A stretch of 20,472 bases of DNA from Jimgerdemannia flammicorona (Eukaryota; Mucoromycota; Endogonomycetes; Endogonales; Endogonaceae): contig RBNI01001900.1 of NCBI GenBank assembly GCA_003990745.1, forward strand, positions 1 to 20,472, written 5' to 3'. Both the position numbers and the translations under genes were made by a program. Within the stretch, counting starts at the first letter, position 1; each line of letters starts with the position of its first letter. The notes below the pieces were generated by a model, which worked only from the letters and a program-made list of their open reading frames with translations, was not told the origin of the DNA and did no database searches. Positions 1 through 9,216 of this stretch are shown here, piece after piece.

Positions 1-354
1 TCCTGATGCTTGCCTTGCTCTTCTCCTCAGTAGCACCAGCCCTAGCTCTAGCTAGCTATCCACTCCTCTTCACCTTGTCCACAAAGCTTGGGGAGCCAGG
101 TCTTCCCCATTTCCACCTAATACTGGTCCTACTCTAGAGCTCTCTCCTCCCTTCAACCCTTCAAAGGCCCCCATCCCCAGTCTATAACCTCTTTCTACAT
201 TCTGCCAGCCAAATGCCCCAGGTCCACCTGACTCAGCATTCCATCAGAACTCTTGCTTGATGACATTTTTATAGTATCTTTTCACTGAGTTGTATTGAAA
301 ACTATTACTTGAAGTTAGTGTAATATGAATTGTACTGGAGAAAGGTATTGCATT
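1..354. other. Unassigned sequence left of element 2
   Basis: Recognisable gypsy RNase H homology of element 2 stops near 355, just after the YTTYEK motif. Bases about 267-354 are AT-rich with no recognised feature. Bases 1-266 are strongly pyrimidine-rich on the plus strand. On the minus strand an ATG at 266-264 opens a frame rich in Trp, Gly and Glu but broken by about eight TAG/TGA codons. That composition resembles the LINE coding strand at 17796-20450, so this could be the 5' part of another LINE, but I see no diagnostic motif and the sequence runs off the window. Confidence 0.3.
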
Positions 355-1740
355 TTCTTCTCATAGGTTGTGTAGTTGATTTCAGCATTATTGAACTTTT
401 GAGAATGGTAGGCCACAGAGTGTCCTTCTTGTATAAGTATTACTCCAAGAGCTAGATCAGAGACATCAGTAGTAACTTCATATAGTAGAGCAGAGTTTGC
501 CACTTGAAGTACTAGAGTGGTTATCAAGGCATCTTTCAGCACTTGAAAGGCTATATCTTGTTCAGGTCCCCAATTTACAAGATTGTTGTAGTCTTTTTCT
601 TACTTTGTGGTCCAAGACTATTCTTCTTTCTTGCTATACTTAGTTATTTGGGTGAGGGCAGTAGCAATCTTGGTAAAGTTGGTAACAAATTACTGGTAAT
701 AGTTTGCTAATCCTTGAAATGACTTGAGGTCCTTCAACATCTTAGGTCTGGGCCATTCCTTGATTGTGGAGATTTTGCTAAGGTCCACTTTGATTCTATT
801 GAGAGTGATAATGTATTCAAGAAATTAAATTTCCTTCAGGAGGAATTTACATTTGCTGAGTTTTGCAAAGAGTCTGTTTTCTTAGAGTTTCAGTAGTACT
901 AGTTCAAGATGTTTGAGATGTTCCTCTAGAGTTTTGCTGAAGACTAGGATATCATCAATGTAGATAATAACAAATTTGTCTAGATATGGGTATAGGATGG
1001 TATTCATCAGTGTCTGAAAGATTGTAGGAGTATTAGTTAAGCCAAAAGGCATAATCAAGAACTCAAAATGTCTGTAGCAAGTTTAGAAAGTGGTTTTGTA
1101 AATATTTTCTTCTTTTATGGCAATTTGCCAGTAACTATTTTATAGGTCAAAAGAGCTCATAAATTGTGGGTTGGTAAGCCTATCAAATATTTTATTGATT
1201 CTGAGTAGTGGGCAACAGTTCTTGATGGTCTGTTCATTGAGATCTCAATAATCAATACACATTTGCAGGTCTCCTCCTTTCTTGACAATAAAGAGGACTG
1301 ATATATTATATGGTAATACACTAGGTCTAATGAATTCTTGTTCTAGGAGTTCATCAATTTCTTTCTTAAGTGTATTGATTTCTCTTAGAGATATATGGTA
1401 GATTGACTTGAATTCAGGCTTGGCATCTGGGATAGTCTTAATGGTATAGTCTACTGCTTGTTTAGATAATAGGCCTTTCAGGAGTTTCGTTGAAAATATG
1501 TCTTAGAATTTCTGAAGTAATGGTCTGACATAGCTATTAACTTTGAAAAAGTCTTCTTTAAAGTTCTCAGATTCTTCTTTGGATGGTCAGATGGAGATAG
1601 TAAAGAGAGGATATTTCTTGGCCAATTTCTTAAGTTATAGCTTATTGATGTGAGTGATCTTTTGTCTAGGGTCACTGAAACTGAGTGGGTCTTTTTTGCC
1701 TTACAGTTTGAAATTGTGGCATCCTTTCTTAATGGTCAGA
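355..1740 (-). pseudogene. Element 2 reverse transcriptase and N-terminal RNase H (broken pol)
   Basis: On the minus strand the frame shows a gypsy RT in order: KEIDELLEQEFIRPS (about 1365-1320), [31 protein letters not shown], and the catalytic box YIDDILVFS with both aspartates intact (YIDD at 962-951). RNase H follows with TTDVSDLALGVILIQ and NYTTYEK (about 475-355), then homology stops abruptly. Several in-frame stops are present, for example TGA in DL*NSYWQ where the family has Arg (CGA to TGA), and stops in DY*DLNEQ and F*TCYRHF. RT would copy the element RNA into cDNA and RNase H would remove the template. The conserved catalytic Asp pair contrasts with elements 1 and 3, where the second Asp is Asn. 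It is non-functional as it stands. Confidence 0.88.
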
Positions 1741-1838
1741 GAATAGTTTACCCAATCAATCATGAGGTTCTCTTGTTTTAATCATAGGGTTTCAAGGATG
1801 ATTTCATTATCAGGAAGTGGTATAATCTAGAGTGTAAC
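1741..1838 (-). pseudogene. Element 2 aspartic protease, C-terminal part
   Basis: Minus-strand translation gives NEIILETL*LKQENLMIDW followed by VNYSLTIKKG. This corresponds to the ILG(M/K)PWL....P.IDW segment that closes gypsy proteases. The N-terminal DSGA half lies at about 10867-11110, on the other side of element 1, so element 1 landed inside the protease domain. The expected LGxPW is degraded to LETL* by Gly-to-Glu and Trp-to-stop changes, both G-to-A transitions. Confidence 0.75.
1834..1838. repeat. Target-site duplication of element 1 (left copy, GTAAC)
   Basis: GTAAC directly precedes the 5' LTR start TATAATAG and is repeated at 10862-10866 directly after the 3' LTR. Five base pairs is the usual size for Ty3/gypsy integrases. 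The two LTR starts read TATAATAG (5') and TGTAATAG (3'), so the 5' copy has suffered TG-to-TA. Confidence 0.9.
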
Positions 1839-1996
1839 TATAATAGAATGAATGAACAAGTGAACAGACAAGATGTGACAAGACAAGCAATCACATGACC
1901 CAGCAATGATGTCATATGATCAAGTACAACATACAATATTACAAACATGATGAATGATGTAAATAATATAAATAAATAATATCCAGCTTATCTCCA

Positions 1997-2083
1997 GTAA
2001 TCAGTGCTGCAGTATGGTACCACAGCATCAGTACTATAGTAATCAGTACTGTAGCAATCAGTACTATAGTAAACAGCACTGTA
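1997..2083 (+). repeat. Array of about 15-bp repeats in element 1 U3
   Basis: Units related to GTAATCAGTACTGTA lie at 1997-2011, 2025-2038, 2039-2053, 2054-2068 and 2069-2083. Each is centred on AGTACT or a variant. The same array is kept in the 3' LTR at 10214-10300. It ends about 100 bp upstream of the TATA box, a position suited to an enhancer or repressor-binding array. No factor is assigned. Confidence 0.75.
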
Positions 2084-2185
2084 ATAATGCTGATCATTGC
2101 CTAGCAATAGATGTTGGAATTACAAACCTCACCATAGTTACCAAATTAGTTACTTATACTTAGTCAGAAATTGCTAACCAACTTG

Positions 2186-2218
2186 TATAAATACCCCCCA
2201 GTTTCTATCTGAAATAAA
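2186..2218 (+). promoter_or_regulatory. LTR core promoter and poly(A) signal of element 1
   Basis: TATAAATA at 2186-2193 is followed by a C-run and then AATAAA at 2213-2218. Both are kept in the 3' LTR (10403-10410 and 10430-10435). Transcription would start a short way downstream of the TATA box. The close spacing leaves it open whether this AATAAA, just inside or upstream of R, is the signal used at the 3' LTR. Confidence 0.65.
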
Positions 2219-2641
2219 GCAGTTTTAGTTCAGTCCTTGATATAAAAATCAAGTCCTCTCCACACACACACATTCCCCTGAGTCTTAGTAATGGCACCTA
2301 AGTGACTCTAGTGTTTCTGACTAAACTTCAGAAGTCTAGCTAACTTCTGCCAGAACTGAGACCAGTATACAAATTCCAAAAACTTAAGTAAACCCACTGA
2401 ATCTAAATTCCAAGGTGAATTCAGTCTGTGTACAGCAAAGAACAAGATCCTTGAAAGATAGGGCAAACCAGAGAAAGACCTTTGAAAGATAAGACACTAC
2501 TGCTATAACTACTTTTAAGCAAGTGCTTCCTCAACTGAAGGCTTCTTGGTACATATTGTATACTAAGTCTCAAAGTAATAGTCTTACTTCCCTAATTATC
2601 CAAAGGATAAGAGAGAGGTAGAAGTGAGAGTTATTACAACT

Positions 2642-2654
2642 TGGTAGCAGTGGA
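2642..2654 (+). promoter_or_regulatory. Primer-binding site, initiator-Met tRNA type
   Basis: TGGTAGCAGTGGA lies 3 nt after the 5' LTR end. It would pair with a tRNA 3' end reading CACTGCTACCA, which resembles eukaryotic initiator Met tRNA (3' CTGCTACCA). Element 3 has the same core at 12433-12444. The tRNA itself is not in the window, so the assignment is inference. Confidence 0.65.
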
Positions 2655-2726
2655 TTACCAAGCCAAGAAGGTAACAAGAACACACTCCTGAGAAGTTGGA
2701 ACAAGACCAATCTTGGACAAGAGTAA

Positions 2727-3518
2727 ACCCCAGAACCAACTGTGGATTCTCTAGGATCAAACCCCCAAACCAGAGCCAGAGAAGCCATTGCCATTAGGAC
2801 CAGGTGGTTCCAGGAAACCACAGACCCAGGAACCCACCAGCTTATAATTGACCAGATATATAGAGATCTTTACCAGGCCTTTAGGACTTACCACCCAGGA
2901 CTTAGGAATATTATCAGCTGCCATAGGTTCTATGAACTTCTCTGAGGCCATATTGGAACCACTAGGACCCCAGAATCTACTGCTGTAGCCACCCAGGATT
3001 TTCTAGATTATATCTCACCCCCTGCTGTAAGAGAAGCAGCTGCTGAGTAGATTATCTCTGATAGATACCATCACACTTCCACCAAGACCTCTCTCTACTA
3101 TAGACTAGTTGTATACTATACCTCTGCCATAACAAGGTACAGGAATGAGCAAGCAGATCACCCATCTCTTACTGCTGAACAAGAAGTAGGCCCAACTATC
3201 TAGCTGGAACCTAACATTCTCTTTGAAGGACCTAGTCAGTATGAGGATGCACTATCTTAACAGAGAAGGGAGTCAGATTAAGACTCTGCAGGTTACTAGT
3301 CTGACAATAGCCAACAAGGAATAGTAGGCCTAGGAATTTACCAAGAAATCACAGATCAAGAAAATCAGACCCCAGATCCAATCCAGCCATCTATACAGAG
3401 GTTTGGCTTACCATCTCTCACAGGACTCTTTGATCTGATATCTGGGAATCAAGTAACCCCAAGTTATACAGCACCACAACCTCCATAGGACCACTACCAA
3501 TAGTCAATACAATGGTAG
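2727..3518 (+). pseudogene. Element 1 upstream ORF, unknown product
   Basis: One frame (codon starts divisible by 3) stays coding-like from 2727 to a TAG at 3516-3518, about 260 codons. It carries roughly eight internal stops, mostly TAG/TAA at likely Gln positions. It has no ATG near its beginning; the first plausible residues follow GTG at 2742. The product is hydrophilic, with an Arg/Tyr-rich N-terminal half (for example IDQIYRDLYQAFRTY) and a Gln/Pro/Ser-rich C-terminal part. I do not recognise a family. The final TAG overlaps the gag ATG at 3512 in a -1 relation, so this may be a separate ORF, or an N-terminal extension of Gag displaced by a one-base indel. Element 3 has only a leader of about 90 bp between LTR and gag. 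Confidence 0.5.
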
Positions 3519-4587
3519 ATACTAATATTGCAGTACTGATTACTTAGCTAGCTGCACTAGCAGGGATAGTAGGACAAATTGCTGAACAGAACAAACCAAC
3601 CAAGACCTTGCAAATCCTAATATTCAGTGGAAAAAACAGTGACATTGAAACCTTCATCAATGCAGTTGATACAGGTTACTGAGCAAACCAATGAAATGAT
3701 AACCAAGTACCTACAGAAATGCTCACCAACAACCAGAATAACACCCTTCAATAGTTATTTGCCACATCAGCAGTACAAGTGGAAACAGTAGCCACATTCT
3801 TCACTAGAACAGCAGCTGAATTCTAGCATACTCTGGAACAACACTCAGTAATCTGAGAAGACTGCCCTCAAGTTGCAGGCCAAGCACCAACTAACCACAG
3901 ACCAGGTTGGAATGACTATGAAGCAGGCCCAGGACTCAAGGCCCTACTACTGATCAAATTCCAAAATACAGTCTACATATAAGAAACTTGGAACAAACTG
4001 GCCCAGATGAAGTTCTACAAGAATGGTGAGGAGGATCTAGAAACCTTTACCACCAGAATGGATGTCTATCTCAAAACTGTTAGACTTATCTATCAGGAAA
4101 ATAATTTGGCCATCAATGGTACCAGAGCCAACCATCTCTTTATAGCCCTACTAGACTGGCTCACCCAGAAGATAAAGGAACAAGGCCTCCCCCAAGGATG
4201 TACCCACTACTCATGGTGTTTTGCCTAAGTACAAAGAAGAGCCCATGAAATTCTTACTATACAGGTCCCACAAAATCCAGAACACAAGAAGAATAGCCAG
4301 GATAGAAGGAATTCTACCAGAAGAAATAACCAAAGAAATGATCAGAGAAATGATTAAAGGAATCAGCAAAACCCCAGAGGATCAAGACCTCTCACTGAGG
4401 ATGAAAAGAAGCAGCTCCATGAAAAAGGATTGTACTTCATCTGCAGGAAGGCAGGTTACATCTCATTCAAATACTCTGAGAAGAAAAACAGATCAGATGA
4501 ACCCAGTAACCAGAACATTACTGTTATTGGAGAAGGCCTAGGAAAGAAGAACTCTGAGAATGTCATCAAAGTACAGAAGATATGGTA
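3512..4587 (+). pseudogene. Element 1 gag: capsid and zinc knuckle (broken)
   Basis: The frame starts at ATG 3512 (MVDTNIAVLIT). It contains a retrotransposon Gag capsid region: AEQNKPTKTLQILIFSGKN, then FYKNGEEDLETFTTRMDVYL and NGTRANHLFIALLDWLTQKI (about 4007-4190), a basic Asn/Arg/Gln linker, and LTEDEKKQLHEKGLYFICRK. The zinc knuckle at 4433-4474 reads YFICRKAGYISFKY where CxxCxxxxHxxxxC is expected: first Cys, His and last Cys are all Tyr, each by a C-to-T or G-to-A change. The capsid is clearly homologous to the minus-strand gag at 16897-17719 (element 2). Gag would form the virus-like particle and the knuckle would bind RNA. Stops at TAG 3548, TAA 4226 and elsewhere. The frame runs straight into the dUTPase. 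Confidence 0.85.
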
Positions 4588-4985
4588 CAAGGCTACCATC
4601 CCCACCAAGACCCACCCTACTGATACAGGATATGACCTCTATAGTAGCCAAGATCTCACCATTCCACCAAGCATCAATGCTATAATGTGAACAGGAATAG
4701 CAATGCAAGCTTCCAAAGATACATACATCTACCTTGCTGAGTGAAGCAGTCTAGCCAAAGAATTCAACACTAGACTAAGAGGAGGAGTAGTTATCAAGGA
4801 TTTACTGATGAAATCTATGTCATCTTGCTAAATTTTAGAGATACATCATTTGAAGTCAAAGTAGGCCAAAGGATTGCTTAAGCAATTATTGAAGAAATCT
4901 GTCAAGATCTCACCATTGAAGAAGTTTCCAAGCTCTCTCAGACAGACTATGGCAAGAAAGAGTTTAGATAAACCAATAAGCCTCC
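4588..4985 (+). pseudogene. Element 1 dUTPase (broken)
   Basis: Trimeric dUTPase motifs occur in order. Motif 1 is PTDTGYDLYSSQDLTIPP (about 4612-4665), then M*TGIAMQ and TYIYLAE*SSLAKEF (motif 2 region, Arg of PRS lost), RGGVVIKD (motif 3, damaged), and after a frameshift near 4790 DEIYVILLNF, FEVKVGQRIA*AII (motif 4) and a worn motif 5, SQTDYGKKEFR. The enzyme hydrolyses dUTP to dUMP and would keep uracil out of the element's cDNA. It lies between the zinc knuckle and the protease, in the gag frame up to the frameshift and in the protease frame after it. The family call rests on the order and spacing of motifs, not on a search. Confidence 0.85.
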
Positions 4986-5290
4986 AAGTCAAAAGATCAC
5001 CACCATGAAGGAAGATGATGAAAACTAGTATAAGAGAATTGTAGATAGTTATGTACTATGTAGATGATACCCTTATTCTATTCAAATGTACTGCATGGAA
5101 CATGTTGGTGAATGCCATGCATGCCTCTCCAAAGTTTTCAAAATCCAATCAGAGAAATATCAAGCCCAACAGACTGAGGAATCCAAACAAGACAAGACTC
5201 CTTGTGAAGGATGGGAAGAAACTGACTTCGAGGAGACTGACAGCAATTGGAACAACAATGAAGATGAAGAGCTCAACACCATCAAGAAGG
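4986..5290 (+). pseudogene. Conserved Cys-containing segment between dUTPase and protease (element 1)
   Basis: The frame shared with the protease reads YKRIVDSYVLCR*YPYSIQMY, then a Cys/His cluster CMEHVGECHACL (CxxC at 5113-5124), then a Glu/Asp/Lys-rich acidic tail. Element 2 has the matching sequence YKKIENGFVPSG*YPHSVGI and DDCFSC on the minus strand at about 11155-11270, with a stop at the same codon. Conservation across two diverged elements suggests a real domain, perhaps metal-binding. Element 3 lacks it. I do not recognise the family. The out-of-frame YVDD that can be read at 5051 is chance. Confidence 0.5.
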
Positions 5291-5840
5291 AGGATAGTTG
5301 TATCAAGTTCACAGGCCAAGTCTACAGACAGAATGTCAATGTCTTGCTTGATAGTAGTGCTACTGGAAATTATATTAGCATCAAGACTGCTAAGAGGATT
5401 GGAGCCTGAAGCAGACCAGCTACTGAGAAAAGAAGTGTTATCTTCAGTGATAGCAAGACTGCACCATTGACTAAGATCTGTGAAGACCTCTTGCTCAGAA
5501 TTGGCAAATATCAAGAGAAGTTGAACTTTAGTATTATGGATCTCTCAGAACAAGACATTATCCTAGAAAAAGCCTGGTTGATCCAGCATAACCCAGACAT
5601 CAACTGGAGGACCAATGAGGTTAACCTGATTCATAAAGATAAAAAGATCACTCTGACACCCCAGGAAAGTACCAACTATCAAGAAATCAAAATCATCTCT
5701 GCTATCCAAATAAAGAGACTCTTATAAAAAAAGGAGAACACCTACTTCATCTGTACTATATAAGAAGTCACTAAAGCTCTAGATGGCCCAATCCCAACTG
5801 AAGCTCAAGAACTATTTGAGGAATTCCAAGATGTATTTCA
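5291..5840 (+). pseudogene. Element 1 aspartic protease (broken)
   Basis: The frame gives FTGQVYRQNVNVLLDSSATG with NYISIKTAKRIGA: the active site DSGATxN is DSSATGN, a Gly-to-Ser change by G-to-A. The C-terminal half gives DLSEQDIILEKAWLIQHNPD and INWRTNEV, matching the ILGxPWLxxHNPxIDW close of gypsy proteases. A TGA follows GA at 5407. The protease would cut the Gag-Pol polyprotein. It is followed by the tether [14 protein letters not shown], after which sequence is missing (see RT). Confidence 0.85.
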
Positions 5841-6690
5841 AGACCCTCAAGGATGAGTTGACCAAACTATTGGCCCAAGGATATATTGAACCCAGCTGCT
5901 CTCTATTTGGAGCCCCTATTCTGTTTGTTAAGAAGAAGGATGGCTCTCTGTAAATGTGCATTAATTACAGAGCTCTCAACAAGATCATCATTAAGAACCA
6001 GTATGCCTTACCCCAGATTGATGAGTTATTACACCAAATCTTCAAGGCCAAGACCTTTTCCCTGCTAGACTTATGAAATAGCTACCACCAGATTCTCATT
6101 GATAAGAAGGATATTGAAAAGACAGCTTTCTGAACACAGTTTAGACACTACCAGTTCCAAGTTATACCCTTTGAACTGACCAATATACCAGCAATATTCC
6201 AGTATCTGATGAATGACATTTTTGGACCACTCCTCAATATTTGTATCCATATATATATTGATAATATACTAATCTACAGTGAAATAGTAGAATTACACTA
6301 CACCCACCTCAGACAGATACTGACTCTTCTGCAAGAACACCAGCTCTATGTTAAGATGAGCAAATACAAGTTCTATCAAGACCAGATCAAGTATCTAGGA
6401 TATATCATCTCTGCTGAAGGTATCAATGTAGACTCCTGAAAAGTATCAGCTCTAAAGAATATTCCTATCCCTACTACCCTCAAGCTACTCCAGCACTTTC
6501 TGGGTATTACTGGTTACTACTGAAGATTTATCTAAGGATACTCTACTATTGCAGCCCTGCTGACCAGCCTGGTCTGTAAAGGAGTAAATATCAAGACTGA
6601 ATGGACCCCCGAGTATACTCAGGCTATGGACCACCTCAAGAGACTCCTTACCGAGGCCCCAGTGCTAATTGCACCTGACCTACTAGGCCA
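5841..6690 (+). pseudogene. Element 1 reverse transcriptase (broken)
   Basis: Motifs in order: [68 protein letters not shown], and the catalytic box YIDNILIYSE (YIDN at 6254-6265), where YIDD is expected, so the second catalytic Asp is Asn. Then YLGYIISAEGINVDS and the FLGITGYY connection region. At the start, FQDVFQ joins almost directly to [10 protein letters not shown], so about 40 codons of the usual linker (the ELPP and PYRLSP stretch) are missing, and the frame changes near 5850. Arg codons read TGA at several conserved sites. Inactive. Confidence 0.88.
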
Positions 6691-7125
6691 TTCACTCTGA
6701 CCACAGATGCCTCTGATATTGCCATTAGGGCAGTGCTCAGCCAAGAAGACTGCCCAGTGACCTATCTTTCCCAAAAGCTTAAGCCAGCCAAGACTTGATA
6801 TACTACCCATGAGAAGGAACTTCTGGCCATTGTCACTGCACTCCAAGAATGGTGCCATTTCCTTCTAGGATAACCATTTGTGGTCTATACTGATTACTAT
6901 GTCCTGTGATATATCTATACACAGCCTATGCTGACCTACAGACAAACCTGCTAGATAGAAATTATTGCCAACTTTGATATGGAAATCAAGTATATCCCAG
7001 GTAAAACCAACTGCATGGCTGATGGTTTCTCTAGATATATAGAAGATGAACTTATCTTCATAGTCAAGATAATTAGAGACCTTATTCAGATAATCAAGAA
7101 TAGCTACTAACAAGACAGCCCCCTG
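6691..7125 (+). pseudogene. Element 1 RNase H (broken)
   Basis: After a frame change near 6690 the sequence reads FTLTTDASDIAIRAVLSQ, PVTYLSQKLKPAKT*YTTHE, KELLAIVTALQEWCHFLLG, then VYTDYYVL*YI and IPGKTNCMADGFSRYIEDE. This is the full gypsy RNase H with its usual neighbours (YTDH is YTDY, His to Tyr). It would degrade RNA in the RNA:DNA hybrid. The SR....D end leads into the integrase without a gap. Confidence 0.85.
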
Positions 7126-8350
7126 ATGAATTTTCTTCAATTCTGCCAAGACCCAGAGGCCAAGGTCTCAGAACCCATAAGGCAAATGTCCAAGAGATTC
7201 ACTTACTATAATGGACTTATCTACAGAGACTATAATAGAGTAGTTATACCCAACAATGATATTCTGCAGCTCAAGATCATGCAGGAACTCCATGATACTT
7301 CTGTAGCAAGATACTTTGATTTTGAGAAGACCTACAATCTCCTCTTAAGAGAGTTCTACTGGCCCAAGATGACCAAGAATATCAAAGACTTCATGGCTTT
7401 ATGCAAGATGTACTAAAGGTTCAAAAGTGGTAACAAGCTACCAGCAGGACTTCTGCAATCTCTGCTTATCTCTAGTCATAACTGAGATCAGATTGTAATG
7501 GACTTCATTGTCCAGCTCCCCAAGACCAAAGCAGGATGGGATACTATTGTAGTATTTGTGAACTGCCTAAGCAAATAAGCCCATTTTGCACCCACTAAGA
7601 CCACTGCAACAGCACCTGAGATTGCCAAGATTTTCCTCAACCAAGTATTCAGATTGTATGGCATGCCTAGCACTATTATATCTGACTGAGATACCAAGTT
7701 TACAAGCAACTTCTGGAAAGTATTCTTCTCTTTCTATAGAACCAAGCTGAAGTTCTCTACTGCCTATCACCCCCAGACTGATAGTTAAATCAAGTGAACC
7801 AATAGGACCCTCAAGTAGATGCTCAGCATCTTCTACTGTTACAAGCAGAATGATTGGGACAAGTATCTTGCCCATGCTGAGTTTGCCTATAATAACAGCC
7901 AGCAAACCTCTATAAAGAAGACTCCATTCTTCTTGAATTATGGCCAACACCCAAGGACCCCAAGCACTACTGCAAAATCAGTAGTCACAGCAGCCCAAGA
8001 TCTGACTAAGACCATTTCTGATCTTATCTGAATGACAAAAGATGCTCTCATAGAAGCACAGGACTACTAGACCAAGTATGTGAACTTGAAGCAAAGAGAA
8101 GTCTCCTATGAAATTGGTGACATGGTCATGCTTAGAACAGACCACCTTCACTTGGATACTCTGGCATAACAACCAGCTAAGAAACTCCATGCTAGAAGAA
8201 TTGGACCATACAAGATTGTGGAAAAAGTTAGCGAAGTCAACTACAAGTTGCAACTCCCCTACAATATTCAAGTACACCCAGTATTCCATATTAGCCAATT
8301 GGTGGACTACTATGAGAATCCTTTTCCTGAGCATACAGTTCCACCACCTC
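7126..8350 (+). pseudogene. Element 1 integrase (broken)
   Basis: The zinc-binding N-terminus reads HDTSVARYFDFEKTYNLL to LCKMY, so the second His and last Cys of HHCC are Tyr. The RNase H-fold core has the first Asp in VMDFIVQLPKTK (GAC 7501-7503), the second in IISD*DTKF (GAC 7684-7686), and the HPQTD segment, where the catalytic Glu is Lys (AAG 7792-7794). The C-terminal part gives FAYNNSQQTSIKKTPFFLNY, GDMVMLRT, RRIGPYKIVEKV and VHPVFHISQLVDYY, the GPY/F module. About ten stops lie in a single frame. It would have integrated the cDNA with 5-bp target duplication, as seen around this element. Confidence 0.88.
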
Positions 8351-8354
8351 TCCT

Positions 8355-8580
8355 AATTAAGATCAATAATCATGAGGAATTCAAAATTGAGAAAGTACTT
8401 GACTACAAGGTCTACAAATACACCAAAATGGTCAAGCAGTTTTTCCTCATTAAGTGAAAGAGTTATCCCACCCATGATGCTATCTGGGAAAAAGAAGAAG
8501 CTCTAGAGAATATATATGAAGCCCTCCAGGACTACATGAAAACACTTACTCCCCAGCAAAGGAAGGAACTGCAACTCTAA
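8355..8580 (+). pseudogene. Element 1 integrase-linked chromodomain (broken)
   Basis: In frame with the integrase: NHEEFKIEKVLDYKVYK, then QFFLIK*KSYPTHDAIWEKEE and ALENIYEALQDYMK. This matches the chromodomain pattern EYEVEKILD....... LVKWKGY....TWEP..L. The aromatic Trp of KWKGY is a stop (TGG to TGA). It places the element among chromoviruses. Such chromodomains are known to steer integration to methylated-histone chromatin. The pol frame closes with QRKELQL and TAA at 8578-8580. Confidence 0.78.
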
Positions 8581-9216
8581 GACTTAGAGTATACTGCAAA
8601 GGAAGGAGGCACTATATAATTATCTGGAATATACAATACTGAATATTGTAGAAAAAAAGGGAATAATAACTAATCAACAAGAAGATACTCAGACAAAGAA
8701 CAATCTAGCATAGTATAGCAAAACACATTTGAATAACTCCATTTCATACCATCTGTATCATCTCTGCTGGATGATGACAGATACTTCATATAGAACTTAG
8801 GAAAGCTGACAATGTCGAAACCAATCTAAGTCTATCCACATGACAGATATTATTACTAGGAATTGCCTTGGATTATAAGAAATACTATTTTTGAGAGGTT
8901 CAAACCCCCAGCTGTGATAATGAGAGCCCTCACCCTAGACAAGGATGGCCAATCCTTGCAAATGTACCAACAAGATAAAAAAAAAAGAGAACCAAGTTCT
9001 GTCAACCCTGTGTAATCACAATTATAATATCTTGGTAATTAGGATTTTCTCATGTGACCAGCACATACTCTGCTTATAGCAACAGATCACATATTCTGTG
9101 AAAAAGCATGATCAAATTATGGTCACACTAGACAGAGGAATAAGTATAAATATCCAAGGTAAGAATACTCTGCAACTCTTATCCCCCTCTCCTCACAAAG
9201 AAAAGACAAGATAAGA
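8581..9216 (+). other. Region after element 1 pol: conserved block and putative promoter
   Basis: No complete gene is visible here. A purine tract, AAAGGAAGGAGG, sits at 8598-8609 just after the pol stop. A block at about 8913-8976, in the pol frame, reads RALTLDKDGQSLQMYQQD and matches a block at the same relative place in element 3 (16322-16385). The last 80 bp resemble a gene promoter (separate entry). A-rich sequence at 8978-8988. Confidence 0.5.
9145..9216 (+). promoter_or_regulatory. Putative internal promoter before the 3' ORF
   Basis: TATAAATA at 9145-9152 is followed by a pyrimidine-rich stretch (about 9177-9195) of the kind that carries fungal transcription starts, then an A-rich leader and ATG at 9217 with A at -3. 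The ATG is 65 bp from the end of the TATA box. This would let the 3' ORF be expressed as its own transcript ending in the 3' LTR. Sequence-based inference only. Confidence 0.45.

Larger units (their letters stand above)
355..1838 (-). mobile_element. Element 2 (Ty3/gypsy), 3' fragment: protease end, RT, partial RNase H
   Basis: This is the left of three pieces of one minus-strand Ty3/gypsy element. It is separated from the middle piece by the insertion of element 1. Removing element 1 and one copy of GTAAC joins an aspartic protease N-terminal half (about 10867-11110) to its C-terminal half (about 1745-1838). The fragment ends within RNase H near 355. The rest of RNase H, the integrase and the 3' LTR are not in the window. 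Confidence 0.9.
1839..2638 (+). repeat. Element 1 5' LTR (800 bp)
   Basis: It begins TATAATAGAATG (ancestral TG to TA) and ends TTATTACA. It matches 10056-10861 along its length. In the first 120 bp I count 18 differences between the two LTRs, all transitions, and 12 of these form six adjacent pairs reading CA here and TG in the 3' copy. It contains a 15-bp repeat array (1997-2083), a TATA box (2186-2193) and an AATAAA signal (2213-2218). Confidence 0.92.

Noticed and set aside
5051..5470. A plus-strand ORF starting MYYVDDTLILF, which looks like a copia-type RT catalytic box
   Set aside because: No other RT motif follows, and the overlapping frame is the one conserved with element 2 and continuous with dUTPase and protease. 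Treated as chance.
6619..8334. Minus-strand ORFs in element 1 (6619-6858, 6865-7149, 7567-7950, 7978-8334)
   Set aside because: Antisense to RNase H and integrase, with no domain content.
8598..8620. Purine tract AAAGGAAGGAGG then ACTATATAATTATC, resembling a polypurine tract and LTR start
   Set aside because: No matching LTR copy or target duplication was found for it; the real tract and LTR of element 1 are at 10043-10056.
8892..8911. GGTTCAAACC resembling a tRNA B-box (SINE or tRNA remnant)
   Set aside because: No A-box or cloverleaf in the surrounding sequence; the motif is a short palindrome within the block shared by elements 1 and 3.
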